A stretch of DNA of 64,000 nt from Brachypodius melanocephalos (taxonomy: Eukaryota; Chordata; Aves; Passeriformes; Pycnonotidae). Numbering within the stretch: position 1 is the first letter of the stretch; each line of letters starts with the position of its first letter. The stretch is from NCBI GenBank assembly GCA_013398615.1, contig VZSR01003807.1:11874097-11938096 (forward strand), read 5' to 3'. The notes beneath the pieces are model-generated. The model saw only the letters and a program-made list of their open reading frames with translations, was not told the origin of the DNA and did not search any database. The translations under genes and the position numbers were made by a program. This document shows positions 46,401-58,479 of this stretch, in pieces.

Positions 46401-49400
46401 ATAAAAACAGATTTGTCATCTAGAAGCCAACACCTCACCTCACACATCTTGCTTAGATTATGGTAATCTAAAACCTCCCACCCTCAAAATGCTCACGAAC
46501 TTGCACATTATCTACAACATATGCAACCTAAACACTATTGCAATAAGGTGATGTAGTGTGTAATGTTCCTGCTATACTATAAAAAACATTTACATTCAAA
46601 TTATTTGGTCAAATTCCACTTCTTAGTTTTGCTCACTCTTATACACTTTTGGCAGTTTTAAATTTCAATGCTGTGAAATGACTACTTCATTCAGAAACTT
46701 GTAAAAGTGAGGAAGTTTTACCTGAAAAAGGATTTTTAGTCAAGAATATTGGTATTTTTCAGTTATTTTAGATGCAAAGTGATCTTCACAGTGATTCCAA
46801 GGGGTTTAGCAGCTTCGTCTCTTTAGTTGCTACATAAAAGCCGGATGTCTCTATACATAAATTATGTAGTAAAGCATAATTAACACACTTCCACAATACG
46901 CCTCTCTGTTTGTTAACAGCTTCTTGGCTAGTAGAAATGTTTTCCTTTTCCTCTCCACTCCCAAAGGCCTCATACTTCAGAGATTTGCTTGAGCTCCCTG
47001 AAGTAGGTAATGATAACAAGAATACATCTTATAATTCTGAAGCATAAAGTTTTCACTAAGAACTTAATACTCGAGGCAGAGAAACAGCAGGAGCTGATTT
47101 GTTTTAATTAACACAAAAGACTTACACTGGGTAACAGCTGCCTGTCACATCACTCCATTTGTTTGCTTCAACCTGCAAGCTCAGATTTCCTTGGGACAGC
47201 AGCTGGACCTGTCAATGGCAAACTCAGCAGCAATACCACCCATATCCTTTCCCTCCTGTTCACACATGTGGACTGGCTAGAGTGGGATAGTGCATGGAAA
47301 ATGCAAGCTACCACTTCATTCAGTACAGAGGCAAGGGATAATTATTAGAACTAATTTAATGAAATTAGACATCACATTAATTGTTAGGGACTGATTCTAT
47401 TGGAGCTAAACTAACTTGGAGAGTGATTTCTTATTGCCTTTTCTTAAAAGGAAAGGTTTGTTATGTATATTTTCATAGTAGTGCCTAGAATGCCTATGGT
47501 GCACAACTCTAATAATATCTAAATCCTCCAAATAGAGCATATATGCTTTAAAAATGAAAGCTACACACGTTCCTAAATACTACGTGGCCGTTCCCTTAAT
47601 TTTTCCTTTGGTTATCAAGACATTTAATAACTCCAAAAATCTGCAAACTCTGGCTCACAGATTATTGATTAATAAAAGCAGATATAGATGCAGACTATTC
47701 ATATTCAGTCCAGTAACCTGTTTCTCAGATAAAAAAGATAAAATGTTGCTCCCCACTGTCAACTAAACATTAACTGAACCTCTTGTTCTCCCATATTGAC
47801 AACTGGTAACACAGAGTTATAATTGGACTCCTGCCTTTCCAAGGTCTGGACTGGAATTGCATGGTATACAATTCTGTTTGGGATTCTGTGCCACTTCTTG
47901 CACATTACTCAAACAAGAAGCCAAAAAAATGTGGCATTACATGCACAGTGTTCATGCTTGTTTAAAATTTCATCCTGCAGGGCAATGTTGTTCTACGGTT
48001 TTGTCCAGTAAAACCGAAACTTGAATAAATTAAAAGAGACTGTCTCTTCTCTACACAAGGTTCTTTTTTTTTTTCAGTGAAAGAGAACGCAAAAGGAATT
48101 ATGAAAACAGGATAACAAGGTCAACAATGTAGAGCCTGGTAAAGGAAGAGACACTACCTCCACAGAATGACAAAAAAACACTTAAAAACAAGTCACCATT
48201 ACTTCCTCTGTCAATACAAAATAAAAAGCTTGGAATATGGTGCACCATAGATTAATGTGCAGGCTGGTATAAAATACACCTTGTATTTCAGCAGTTTGGC
48301 ATTTTTATTGCAGCCACTTGTTTGTATGCCATTTTTTTAGAGACAGCCTTGGAACCTGATTAATTTCTCCATGTGCTCTAGCAACAGAGGCAAAGAACAC
48401 CATTTCTTCATTTAAAAGTGATCCTGACATAGAAAAGTTACAATAATGTAGAAAAAAACAAGCTAAGTGATCTCTAACCTTTTATTAAAATTCACCAAGA
48501 GGTCACTTGTCTTCATTTCTTCACCCAGTTGCATGACCTCTGTAAGTCCAACTCTGACTTTTGAAACAACCATTTAGTATGGTGCTGTGAGTTAATGAAA
48601 AATAGCCTGAAACAACTCAGAAGTTTGCACCCCAAGTTACCAGAAGGCTGGTTTAGTAATTTATAAAAACCTACATGAACATATTCTGTCAGATGTTTAT
48701 ACAGCATGGGAGATCTGCAAGTGGAAAAACTTAGGGTTATCTAAAAGTGCCCACTATCAAATATTTGGATGTTTTCCGTCAACAGCTACCAAAGTGTATT
48801 TTACTTGTTGCACCATGACCTTCTAATCTCCAACATCTACTACAATTTTAATTTAACAAACAACAGATTTCTAATAAATGGTGGCTAATGACTTGCTAAC
48901 CATATTCACAATGGGAGAATTCATAACATTCAAGAGTCAGTGCTCTGCTAGGACAAACTGAAGGCACAGGTCATATTCTACAATTCTGCTGTCTTAAGCT
49001 GTTCAGTAAACTTTGTGGATTCAACTTTGGAAAAATATCCTTGTCAAAACAGATGATATTAAATTTACTGCAATTTCAGATTCTGGGACCCAAATATATT
49101 ATTAAAAGTATGATAGCAAACATAACACCTAAGTAGATGTGAGACAATTTTTGCTATCAGGCTGGAATTTAATATTAAAAATTACAACCTGACTATGGGT
49201 CTTTCTAAATTAGATGATTATTTAATAAATTTATAAAGTTATCACTCTGCCCACAAAGACAATTCAGAGACTTACACAGTCTAAAAAATTAATGAATTTG
49301 ACAAGCAAAAATTTTCAAAGTAATGTATCCTGCTGATATTTTTACAGATCAAAAGAAGACATTCATTCTACATTGTCTTCAACTATTTCATGAATTGCTG

Positions 49401-50663
49401 TTTTGATTTGGGTAAAAAAAAAAAAAAACTTAAACAATCTTATTGATATTCTCTGTTTTCTTTTCATTTAAGAAGTCCATACTCATTTTTGTAATGTCTT
49501 ATTTTAAAATTATTTTATAGTGCCGAGATTTTTGATGTTGATAAAAGTGGTGTGAAAAACTTAGCAAAAGTCTGATAATTTTATTTTTGAAAGGACTGAG
49601 ATCACAACCCCCTCTCAATCAGGTCATTTTGATGATGTCTAACATTGTAATACACAATCTGTAACTCAGTATTTCATCTTTGATAGAGGTCTAAAAAATC
49701 TGTAAATATTTGGTTGTATAGATCCTGAAGCCTGCAAAGACTTGAAGTGTTCTGAGATTCGGGCATCAACAGTGACAAATCGCTGAAACAGTAAGAACAA
49801 CTCGAAGGAAAAAAAATCATTTCAAGCCTTATCTTTTCTACAAGAGCAAGACAAAGGGTGGAAATCTCCCATTTATCCTTATTTTGTTTTCTATCTTGTC
49901 AATCTCTCTGTTTTGGCCAGGGCAGCCTTTTGTCTTTTCATTCAATAAATGCTTAAAAATTAGGCTGCACTTTTTTTAGCCAAAACCCTCCACAGACTCA
50001 GTGAAAAATCTGTATAGCAAATTCAATCATTAAAAAGGGAGACAATTCCTTCTATCACTTACACTAAGGGTATTTTAGAGAGAAGAACAGCATGCAAATG
50101 TGCACAAGTCAAGTAAAGATGATTTCCAAGTGTGAAAATTATTCTTGTCCCTGGCAGCTGCTTTGTGAGAAGTAATTAGGTCCAGAAGCCTTGCCGGGCA
50201 CAACTAGTGACAAGAATATCATTATGATCCATCTGCAACCCCCAAGAGACGCAAAACGCCTTGCCAATCTTTTGTTCTAAGCAAAACTAGAAATCCAAAG
50301 CGACATGTTTCCAAGCCAGGACATAGTGAGTGTCACCACATAAACACCTCCCTGACCCCTTCAAAAGGTTTTGAATAAGGACAAGCTGAGAATACCTTTC
50401 AGAACTACAGAATCTTGGTATCACAGATTTTATAGTAAATGTGTTTGCTTTGCCTGCATATTTACTTGATTTGTGAGGAAAGGAGTGTTAGGTTTGTAAA
50501 AACAAGTGAGTCATGAACAAGTCAAAATATTTCCAGTAAACTTATTTTTTGCCTGAATACCCAAAGTTAACTGAAACCAAAACATTTTGCAGACTTGTAT
50601 CAGTTTCACTGGCCTGTGATGAATCAGTGCTCCAGGCTGTGCTACATTTTGCTGAAATCGTTA

Positions 50664-51112
50664 GTTATAGAATCACAGAATCAACTAGGCGAGAAAAGAC
50701 CTGTGATCATTGAGCGCAACATGACCAATCACCACCATGTCCACTAGACCATGGCACTAAGTACCACATCCAGCCTTTCATTAAACACCTCCAGGCATAG
50801 TGACTCCACCACCTTCCCTGGCAGCCCATGCCAATATTTAATCACCGCCTCTGTGAAGAATTTCTTCCACATGTCCAACCTAAAACTCCCATGGACCAGC
50901 TTGAGACAATGTCCTCTTGTCCTCTTGCTGGTTGCCTGGGAGAAGAGACCAACCCCCACCAGGCTACAGCCTTCCTTGCAGGCAGCTGTAGAGAGTCAGG
51001 TCTCCCTTGAGCCTCCTTTTCTCCAGTCTAAACAAGTCCAGCTCCCTCAGCTGCTCCTCATTTGTGCTCCAGACCCTCCACCAGCTTCATTGCCCTTCTC
51101 TGGACAAGAGGA
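50664..51112 (-). mobile_element. CR1 LINE fragment, antisense
   Basis: Starts ATAGAATCACAGAATCAACT and continues with CACCTCCAGGCATAGTGACT, CCACCACCTTCCCTGGCAGC, TGTCCTCTTGTCCTC, CCTCCTTTTCTCCAG and TTGTGCTCCAGACCCTCCAC, the reverse complement of the avian CR1 3' end. The boundary on the right is approximate. Confidence 0.9.
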
Positions 51113-54100
51113 GTTTCATTCACCTTCATTTGGGGTCTAACAGCCCAACTGTGGAAATCCTCACCTGACACATTTTTTCTTACTTTCATTGGCATCCACC
51201 ACTGAGGACCAACACTGAGTGATCTCTTTCCAGTGCCTGGCACCACTGAGATGAGGAAGGGCTCTCTGGCTGCCAGGTTTACAGGAAGCAAATGATGCAT
51301 CTACTCAGGATATCTCACGTGCTAGTTTTCAAACTTCTCTTCCACTGAAAGAGGGAGGAATTGTTTTGCCATAGTGTAATTGGACTCGTTCTGCCCAGTA
51401 GCCCTGGTCTTTTCTTGGATGAGCCCTGAGAATACAAAAATATAGTGTTTCAACAAGCAAATCATCTGCTGCTCTTTCTCACTGTGAGAGACACTAAGTC
51501 ACTTGCCTAATTAATATGGATGATTGCCGAGATACCTAAGTGCAGTTGAAACAGAAAAAGATTATGTTACATCTTCTTGGTTTGTCTTAATCACTTTAAA
51601 AGTCTTTTCCTTACTCAATGATGCAGGTGAGCCATGACTCCCAGCACATAAAAAAGAAAAAACCAGAAGCCAGAAAGCATCCTAGAATATGTATGGAACA
51701 TTTCTGGAGCATTACAAAGGTTGCCTCTGCACAGAAACTTAAGCTGGTTGCTAAGGCTAAATAATATTTGAATTAAAATAGTACTTAGGATTACAAAAAA
51801 AATCTCTGGGGGTTTTGTACTCCTATCTACAAGCTTCTTTTTTGTTATGCCAATGAAAAATCAAGAAAGAACTTCTTTCTCTTAGCTAATACCTTCCAGC
51901 ATTTTACTACCTTCCCTCTGCCTTCTGCTTTCTTCCTCTTTCCAGGTCTTTGTTCAGCATCTCTAGTTCCCTTTCTTTCAAACTCCTCTTGGTTCTCTGC
52001 ATGCTGTATCTGTGATGATGACTCTAGAGATAATTCCACCCGAAAAAGAAGTAATACCTACCTCTCTGGGAACAAAATAAGCATTGAACTACTTTAGTTA
52101 CATCTTTAATATGTGCTTCACTGGTCCTTCCACTGCTTATTATTGCAGGACAATATAATGATTAGACACTGGGTGTCTTCTTTGGGCATCAACCTGTCAA
52201 GACACTAGTAAAATAGAATTATAATGCTATATAAATAACTTATTTGTTGCTCAGTTTTACAGTGCTTTTCTTGTAATCCTCAAAAAAGCCATACTGAACC
52301 TAAAGTTACTTTGGTAAAGTAACTAAAGGACAAACCAAAGCTGTCCATCACATTTTACAGCTGCGGTGATTGAAATAACATTCTAGCTAAAGTACAGCAA
52401 CAAAATTGCAGTGACAGTTTATGACAAAAAATTCACATGGGACTCTTGCTGTCGCGGCTCTCTCTGAAAGACACGTGTCACTCTTGTAGAAGACAGCCTT
52501 GCTTCTCAAGAGTCCCTCAACACCATTAATAGCAATAAGAACCTAGAAACAAGAGAGCAAGGGGAAGAGCAAAGTTTAATATTGCTCAATGCACCACATT
52601 TGCTTGGTGTTGTGCATATCAGCACAGGTTAGATACTGCTACACTTGTATTTTCCTAAGTGCTTTCCTAAGCTTCTATTTTTCTATCCCAAGTTGTTTGT
52701 GAAACAGCTTCTCCTAAAAGAGTTCTCTCTAGGTGCAAGACACATAAAGATGAAAGATCTACTCTGTCCTCCAAGACAGAACTATGTTACAAAGGCATCC
52801 TTGATCCTTATTTAGCACTGCAACTCATGCCATTTTACAAAAGATCAGTCAGCACAAGCAGAGAAAGCAAGAAAAGAGGAAATATGAGAAATATAAAGAG
52901 AGTAAAGTCCATTGGAAATAACTGTTGCTTCTGGAGTGTCATGTCAGAGACATCTGGAACCTGAAACGCTTTTTCACAGCAAATTGCAAATAGCCTATAT
53001 ACAGAAGAATGCATTGGAACACAGAGACAGGTCAGCAAAAAAAGCAAAATTAGAAGCAAAATATTTATTTCATTATCCCCAGGATATGTGTGCAATTAAA
53101 TTTTATGATCAACTTTCAAGATTTTCCCATACAGAATTCAAACCAACTGACCTTCTTTCTGTCCTAACTCTTGTTATTTCCTGCTAGTTATCACAAAATA
53201 GCAGTATCCTTGGCATCATTCAAAGAGATTTCCTACTTCTTTCCACACACACAAGAAAAGAACAAACAGATTCTTTTGGGTTTAGTGACAATTAAATGAT
53301 GCAGCCGTCTGCACGGTGGCACAGGCTAAATTAGAAGTGTGTGACTGCTGTTCCTTTGGTGTTTGGAGCAGTCTTGTTTGCCTCATGCTTATCTTTGAAA
53401 GCAGGAACATCTTAAAATAAAAAGCTCAGTGGGGCCAGTAGGGAACCAGCTGCCAATACTCTAGTTTTGAAAACATCTTGTGAGCCAGGTTGCTCTTACT
53501 GTAGAGGACAATTTAGATTTGCAAAGTTAGGTGTCAGGTCAAGTGCTCAAAGTTACAATGCCAGCACTGACTGCCTTAAGCACAGTGAGTGTATTCACTT
53601 ATGGGCATACATAAGGGTGGGGTGGGGTCGATTTTTTGGGGGTTTAATCATCAGTCAAGAAATAAAGAATTTGAGGGAGGGACAGCAGATCAGGTCCCAG
53701 CCCTGGCAATACACTGTAAATTAAATATGCCTCAATAGTCAAGGGGAGGGGAGTTATCTTATGAGGCCTCCTTTCCAATGAGTCCTGGCAGAAGGGCAGG
53801 CACTGAGAGAAAACATGCAAGTGCTCACAGAACTTCACAACAAGGAGGTTCTTGATGCAGAGAAAATTATAGAAATTAGAGGAAATAGAAGGTATTGCCT
53901 TTAGCTAGAGAAAATAAATTTGTGATTTGCCCTGGTTAAACTTAGAGAATAAACTACATTATTTAATAATCCCCTTTAGGAAATAATAATTTATTTTCTT
54001 GTATTTATGTGATTTTTTTTTGTACCAAACTCTCCAAACTTCCCACTACGGTTCTCACTCTTATGCACAGGTGCAGAGGAACTGGTACAGTCATTCTAAT

Positions 54101-55589
54101 CTTATTTCTCTCTTCTATTCCCACACATCCCATCTTCTGCTTCTTACACAAATAGTCCTATTATCAATTTTCAGCATCTGCATGATCAGAACAACCAGGT
54201 CCTATTTACACTGAACAATTCAAAAAGTGGTGGTGGTCAGCCCATTACACAGTTATAAAACTCCAGGATCTATACCAGCTCCCATTAGGCTTGCAAATGA
54301 GATTTTCACTGCTTTGACTTACAATTCAGGACAAATAACACACTAATGGTGGAAAATATACTGCACATAGAGTGGCATCAGGGCAGCAAACACACACAGT
54401 ATCGAGGAATAAAAACACATTTTGTCATTGATGCTGTGACTGTACCTGTATTTCTATTTAGCACAGCTCCCTGTGTTCCACCCAGAGCCACCTGCCCCGC
54501 ACTGCCCCATCTTCTGTTGTGCAGTTTGACCACTCCCCCCGCACAGAGGCGGAGCGGTACTCCTTGCACTTGCTTCACCAAACCAACAACAGGGACAGGA
54601 AGGACCAGGGAAGGGAGATTCCCAGTGACAGCATCTTTATTTCTCCCCGATGAAGGGTCAGAGCACAGCAGAGATGTTGCAGAGTCACTGGCATATTGAA
54701 GACCTCACAACAAGAAAGGTACACTCTTGCAAGGTGCGAAGAAGTGACAGGACTGCTTGACACCGTGTGCTGCTGCATGTAATTAGGTAACTCAAACTTA
54801 AACAACCAGATTTTCTGCTAAGCTTTGGGGCAACCAAGAATCAGGTCGTACCTGCTGATGGTAATTTTACAACTGCAACGCAATCCAATCTGAGTGTTCA
54901 GATTGGGAACCTCTTCCCCATTCTGTCAGAGCTGGATTTGCTAATCTCCTGGTAATAATGCCAGGCACATCCTCTACTACTGATTCCTGGAAAGAGAATG
55001 CATGTGTCATTTATATTTATTCATTAAGATCCTCATCATGTTAGGCAAAGTGGCCACAGACAAACATGTATGTAGAGATATCATGCACTCAAAACCACAG
55101 CTTGGATTCTGTTCTATACAGTCCTTTATAAATTAAAAATATCAGCTGAGGCAGGAAGATTGTATTTAAGCTTAAATTTTAAAGGCAGCTAGTACTTTTG
55201 CTCTTCATCAACTACTTTAAATATCTTCTACAAAAGCAGTTTGCCTTACTGGCCATGCATTGCAAGGTGGAAAATACTTGTTAAAGTCAGACAGGGGAAG
55301 CAACAGCTCTCAGAGAAAAGTTTGGCTGTCCAATATTCACCTTTCTAAAAAATGTCATTTGACTAAGGGACAGAAACTTCTAACAGAAAAATTAAAAACA
55401 ACTGAAAATTAAATTTTAACCAAGTTAAGTACTTTAAATAAAAACCGAATCCTATAATGTAGTAAATCCCTCTTCCCCACAGGAAAAAACCAATCAACCA
55501 AACAAAAACAAACAGTCGTGTGTCCCGTAGGAGTCAATGACAGCTAAAGGCTTGACCTCGGCAAGTTGTCAGCCTCCTGACAGAGATGG

Positions 55590-56660
55590 AAAACTGTGCG
55601 AACCGTGCTGCGGCGGCTTCTGTCGGCGGGGGTTTTGATGCAGGAGTCGAGACCCGTGTGCGTGCGGCGGACGCACCTTTGGAGCCGCAGAAGTTTTCCC
55701 ACGCGGGAACAAACCTCCCGAACCACGACCCGTGTCTCTCGTCACAGGGGTGCCACCGCCGGACGCGGGTCACTGCACCGCCCGCTGCCCCACGCTCTGC
55801 CCTGAAAGCCCCGTGAGGGCCGTGGGGCTGGAGAGAGGCACGAAGGAGAGAGGAGATGTCCCCTCCTCCCGCAAATTCGCGGTCCTGCGGCCTTTCTGTG
55901 CCCAGAGGCAAGAGGTGCCGGGGCGGGCGCCCATCCCGGGGCTCCGGTGCGCGGCGCTGCGGGCGGACAAGCGGGAGAGCCTGCACGGCGGCTGGGGGGC
56001 GTGGGGAAAGTCGAGGGGGAGAAGCGGAAAATAAATAAGTAAAGACGAAACTCTCCTCTTGAAGGCGGACACATTGTGGCACAGTTTTCCTGCGGCAGCG
56101 GGCCCGGACCGACAGCCCCGCTGCTCGGCGCCCGCCCCCCAGCGCCCCGCCCGGAGCGGGCCCTCCGTTCCCCCGAGGGCCCCGACACCGCTGCGGGACG
56201 GCGGAGAGCCCCCAGCCCAGCCCCGCACGCCGGCCCCACTCACCTCATGGCCCAGCTCCGCGGGCGCCGCCCGCTCCCCCAGCGCTGGGCCGGGGAGCGC
56301 AGCGGCGGCAGTGGCTGCAGCGGCGGCTCCTCCCGTCCCCGCGGTGGTGCCCGGGCCCGGGGAGACGCCTGGCGGTGGGGCGGCCGGGGGAGGGCCGGGA
56401 CGAGGGGCGGCCGCGCCGCGTCCCCTCCCCTCTCCACCCCTGCGGAGCGCCGGGGCAGCGCTGGGTGGAGAGTGAGCCCCGAGCGGAGCGCGGGGGCGGC
56501 CCGCGGGTGCAGGTCCGCCGGTGCCCGAACGCTCGTTCTCTGGCGGCGCCACCGGGAAGCTTGTGCGGGAAGCTTGTTCTCAGGGCAGTGCGGGTCCCGC
56601 GGCTGTCTGGCCGCCGATACTGCCTCTGCCGTGGCCGCGTAGTTGTCCGTGCTTGTGAGG
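55590..56660. promoter_or_regulatory. CpG-island promoter of PLAGL1
   Basis: About 1 kb of very GC-rich, CpG-dense sequence in an otherwise AT-rich region, with many GC-box-like strings (CCCCGCCC, GGGGCGG). I see no obvious TATA box near the exon. It overlaps the inferred PLAGL1 exon 1, and RSPH3 ends rather than begins nearby, so PLAGL1 is its likely target. The long open frames here on both strands are a by-product of high GC. Confidence 0.75.
56244..56550 (-). other. PLAGL1: PLAGL1 exon 1 (5' UTR), 3' boundary at 56244
   Basis: On the minus strand a strong donor ATGAG/GTGAGTGGGG marks the exon end within the CpG island. The upstream limit is not visible and is set arbitrarily. If spliced directly to exon 2, the ATG at 56248-56246 starts an eight-codon upstream frame ending just before the main start codon. 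Confidence 0.5.
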
Positions 56661-56910
56661 ATTCACAGAACGTCCTGACCTGCACTGCTGGTGGCTAACT
56701 TCACAGGAAGGCACTTCACAGCATTTAGAATGTCCTGCATACACTTCCTGGTTTGGGGCCCTTTACTTGGGGTTCAGTTGCAGATTTGCACCCCAGCAGG
56801 CCGAAGGGGAAGGCAGCGTTTGCACATCCCCTGAAGTGACCAGTGGCTGTTTCTTGTACTGTCACGGGTCAGCCCTGAAGAGATGATTCCACCTTCTCCC
56901 TTACCACCAA

Positions 56911-57031
56911 GCTGGATGGGACCTGGAGCAACCTGACCTAGTGAAAGACGTCCCTGCTCACGGCAAGCATGGGATTCGACTAGATGATTTATAAGGCCCC
57001 TTCCAACTCAAACTACTCTGTCATTCTATGA
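56911..57031 (+). repeat. CR1 LINE 3' tail fragment, sense
   Basis: Reads GACCTGGAGCAACCTGACCT, then GTGAAAGACGTCCCTGC, ACTAGATGATTTATAAGG, CCCCTTCCAACTCAAAC and CATTCTATGAG, the typical sense CR1 3' end. Confidence 0.85.
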
Positions 57032-57791
57032 GCCAGTGTGGACTGCACCGGCTGATTCAAGTGTTGGCTCTTCATGCTATAAGTGAGTAAATTTTGCAAA
57101 AGTTCCACACCATTGGGGTTGAGCAGAGGAGAGAAGTTCAGACGGGTGTCCCTAGTGCAGGGTGTGCAATGTGCAATAGGTGACACCAGCAGGGTCCTTC
57201 CTTCCCGGCGTTTCTCCAGCCGGATTGCCGTGGGCTGTCCTGCCCTCTAGTGCCTGCAGTGCCCTCCGGCCTCTCTCCGCTCCCCCTGCATGCACACACC
57301 CGGGAGCTGCAGAGCCCCGTGCACCACCCGTGCCCCTGTGGGTGCAGAGCTGTCCACCCTGCGGCCCTACCTGCCTGCCGGGGACAGCTGCTGCTGTGGG
57401 AGCACTGACCCAGCAACGACACGGTGTTGCTGCCATATGTAGCACAGATGTAATTCTGTGAGGGGGACTGCCCCACCTGAGGAACTGGCCCATGAATGGA
57501 CAACCAGCTACACACGGCAGTGAAGGCATATTTTGTCAGTCATGTCTGTTTCCAGTGAATCGGCAGGAAAGGATGATTACAAAGAAAACCGAGACTGGGC
57601 TTAGCATGGAGCTCAAGCCCCTCACCTCCAGGAGAGGCTCCAAGAGGAGGATTTTGCACAGGCAGAAATTCTCAGGGGCAGGTAACTCTTTGAACCTGAC
57701 AAGCCTGAGTAACTGGGCCTACTTTGGCTCTATTACCTGCTGAGATGTCCATTCAAGCTTGTGAGGAAAGACTAACATGAGTCAAAAGCAA

Positions 57792-57797
57792 TTTATT
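57792..57797 (-). terminator. Candidate RSPH3 polyadenylation signal
   Basis: AATAAA on the minus strand about 420 bases beyond the RSPH3 stop codon, a plausible distance. Confidence 0.45.
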
Positions 57798-58216
57798 TAA
57801 TTGCTGTAGTAACTACCTTTCAAAATAAGGAAAGTAAGGAAATATTGTCACGAGAACATTATCATTATTAATAAGAACACTTCCAAAGGTTATTATGATG
57901 CTCTCAACATCCTTCTCATGACCTTCACAGGGTGTGGGACAGCATTACTTTTCAACTCTAAACCTCACAGGTTTTGGTGGATTGGATTGTAAAACAGGAC
58001 AGAATTTCCGTGACATTCACTGCACTAGTAACTTCTCTCTTGATTCTAGCAGCCTGAAATCAGCAATTCCAGCATACGGAAAACATGTTTTAATGCTCTA
58101 CTGTTGCTTAGGTTCATCCTTCAGCATGGCTAGGGCACAATACCTGTAAACAGATAGGAATTAACTACTTATTTCTAAGCCAGTGGTCTCCATTTACTTG
58201 ATGACTTGCCTGTTTG

Positions 58217-58479
58217 TTACTCAGTTTCCAAATCCACTGTTCCTTCTTGATCTTTTTCTTCTAACTGGGAATAGGTGGAATCTGAAGGCTGTTCTTCAGC
58301 AACAGGTTGGTCAGTCTCCTCTTTCTCTGCAACTGGTTGGTCAGCAGCATCTGCCTCACCAGACACCTGAGGAGCTTCATCTGCTGCCCTGGGTTCTTCA
58401 GCAGATTCCTCTTTCTGATCAGATGGAGGTGGACGGCTAAATTCATCTAAGCGTTTTTCAACCACCATACGAATCAAGG
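58217..58479 (-). CDS. RSPH3: RSPH3 last exon with acidic repeat tail
   Basis: A 263 bp exon after CTGTTTCAG. It completes the conserved LIRMVVEKRLDEF helix, then has about 70 Glu/Asp/Ala/Pro-rich residues including DQPVAEKEETDQPVAEEQPS, and ends DLETE-stop. Confidence 0.92.

Larger units (their letters stand above)
38947..56243 (-). other. PLAGL1 intron 1 (17.3 kb)
   Basis: Large first intron between the CpG-island exon and the start-codon exon. It holds a plus-oriented CR1 copy, a minus-oriented CR1 copy, A runs (for example 49414-49428) and a mixed block at about 41160-43400 with unsupported open frames on both strands. No further exon recognised. Confidence 0.55.
56245..58216. other. Region between PLAGL1 promoter and RSPH3 stop
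   Basis: Contains the PLAGL1 5' flank, a CR1 tail, a GC-rich stretch at 57130-57530 open on both strands without a recognisable product, and the presumed RSPH3 3' UTR. No other gene seen. Confidence 0.5.

Noticed and set aside
55770..56552. 260-codon minus-strand open frame in the CpG island
   Set aside because: Very Ala/Gly/Pro/Arg-rich, with overlapping long frames on both strands. This is what CpG-dense sequence gives by chance; it also runs across the strong donor at 56243.
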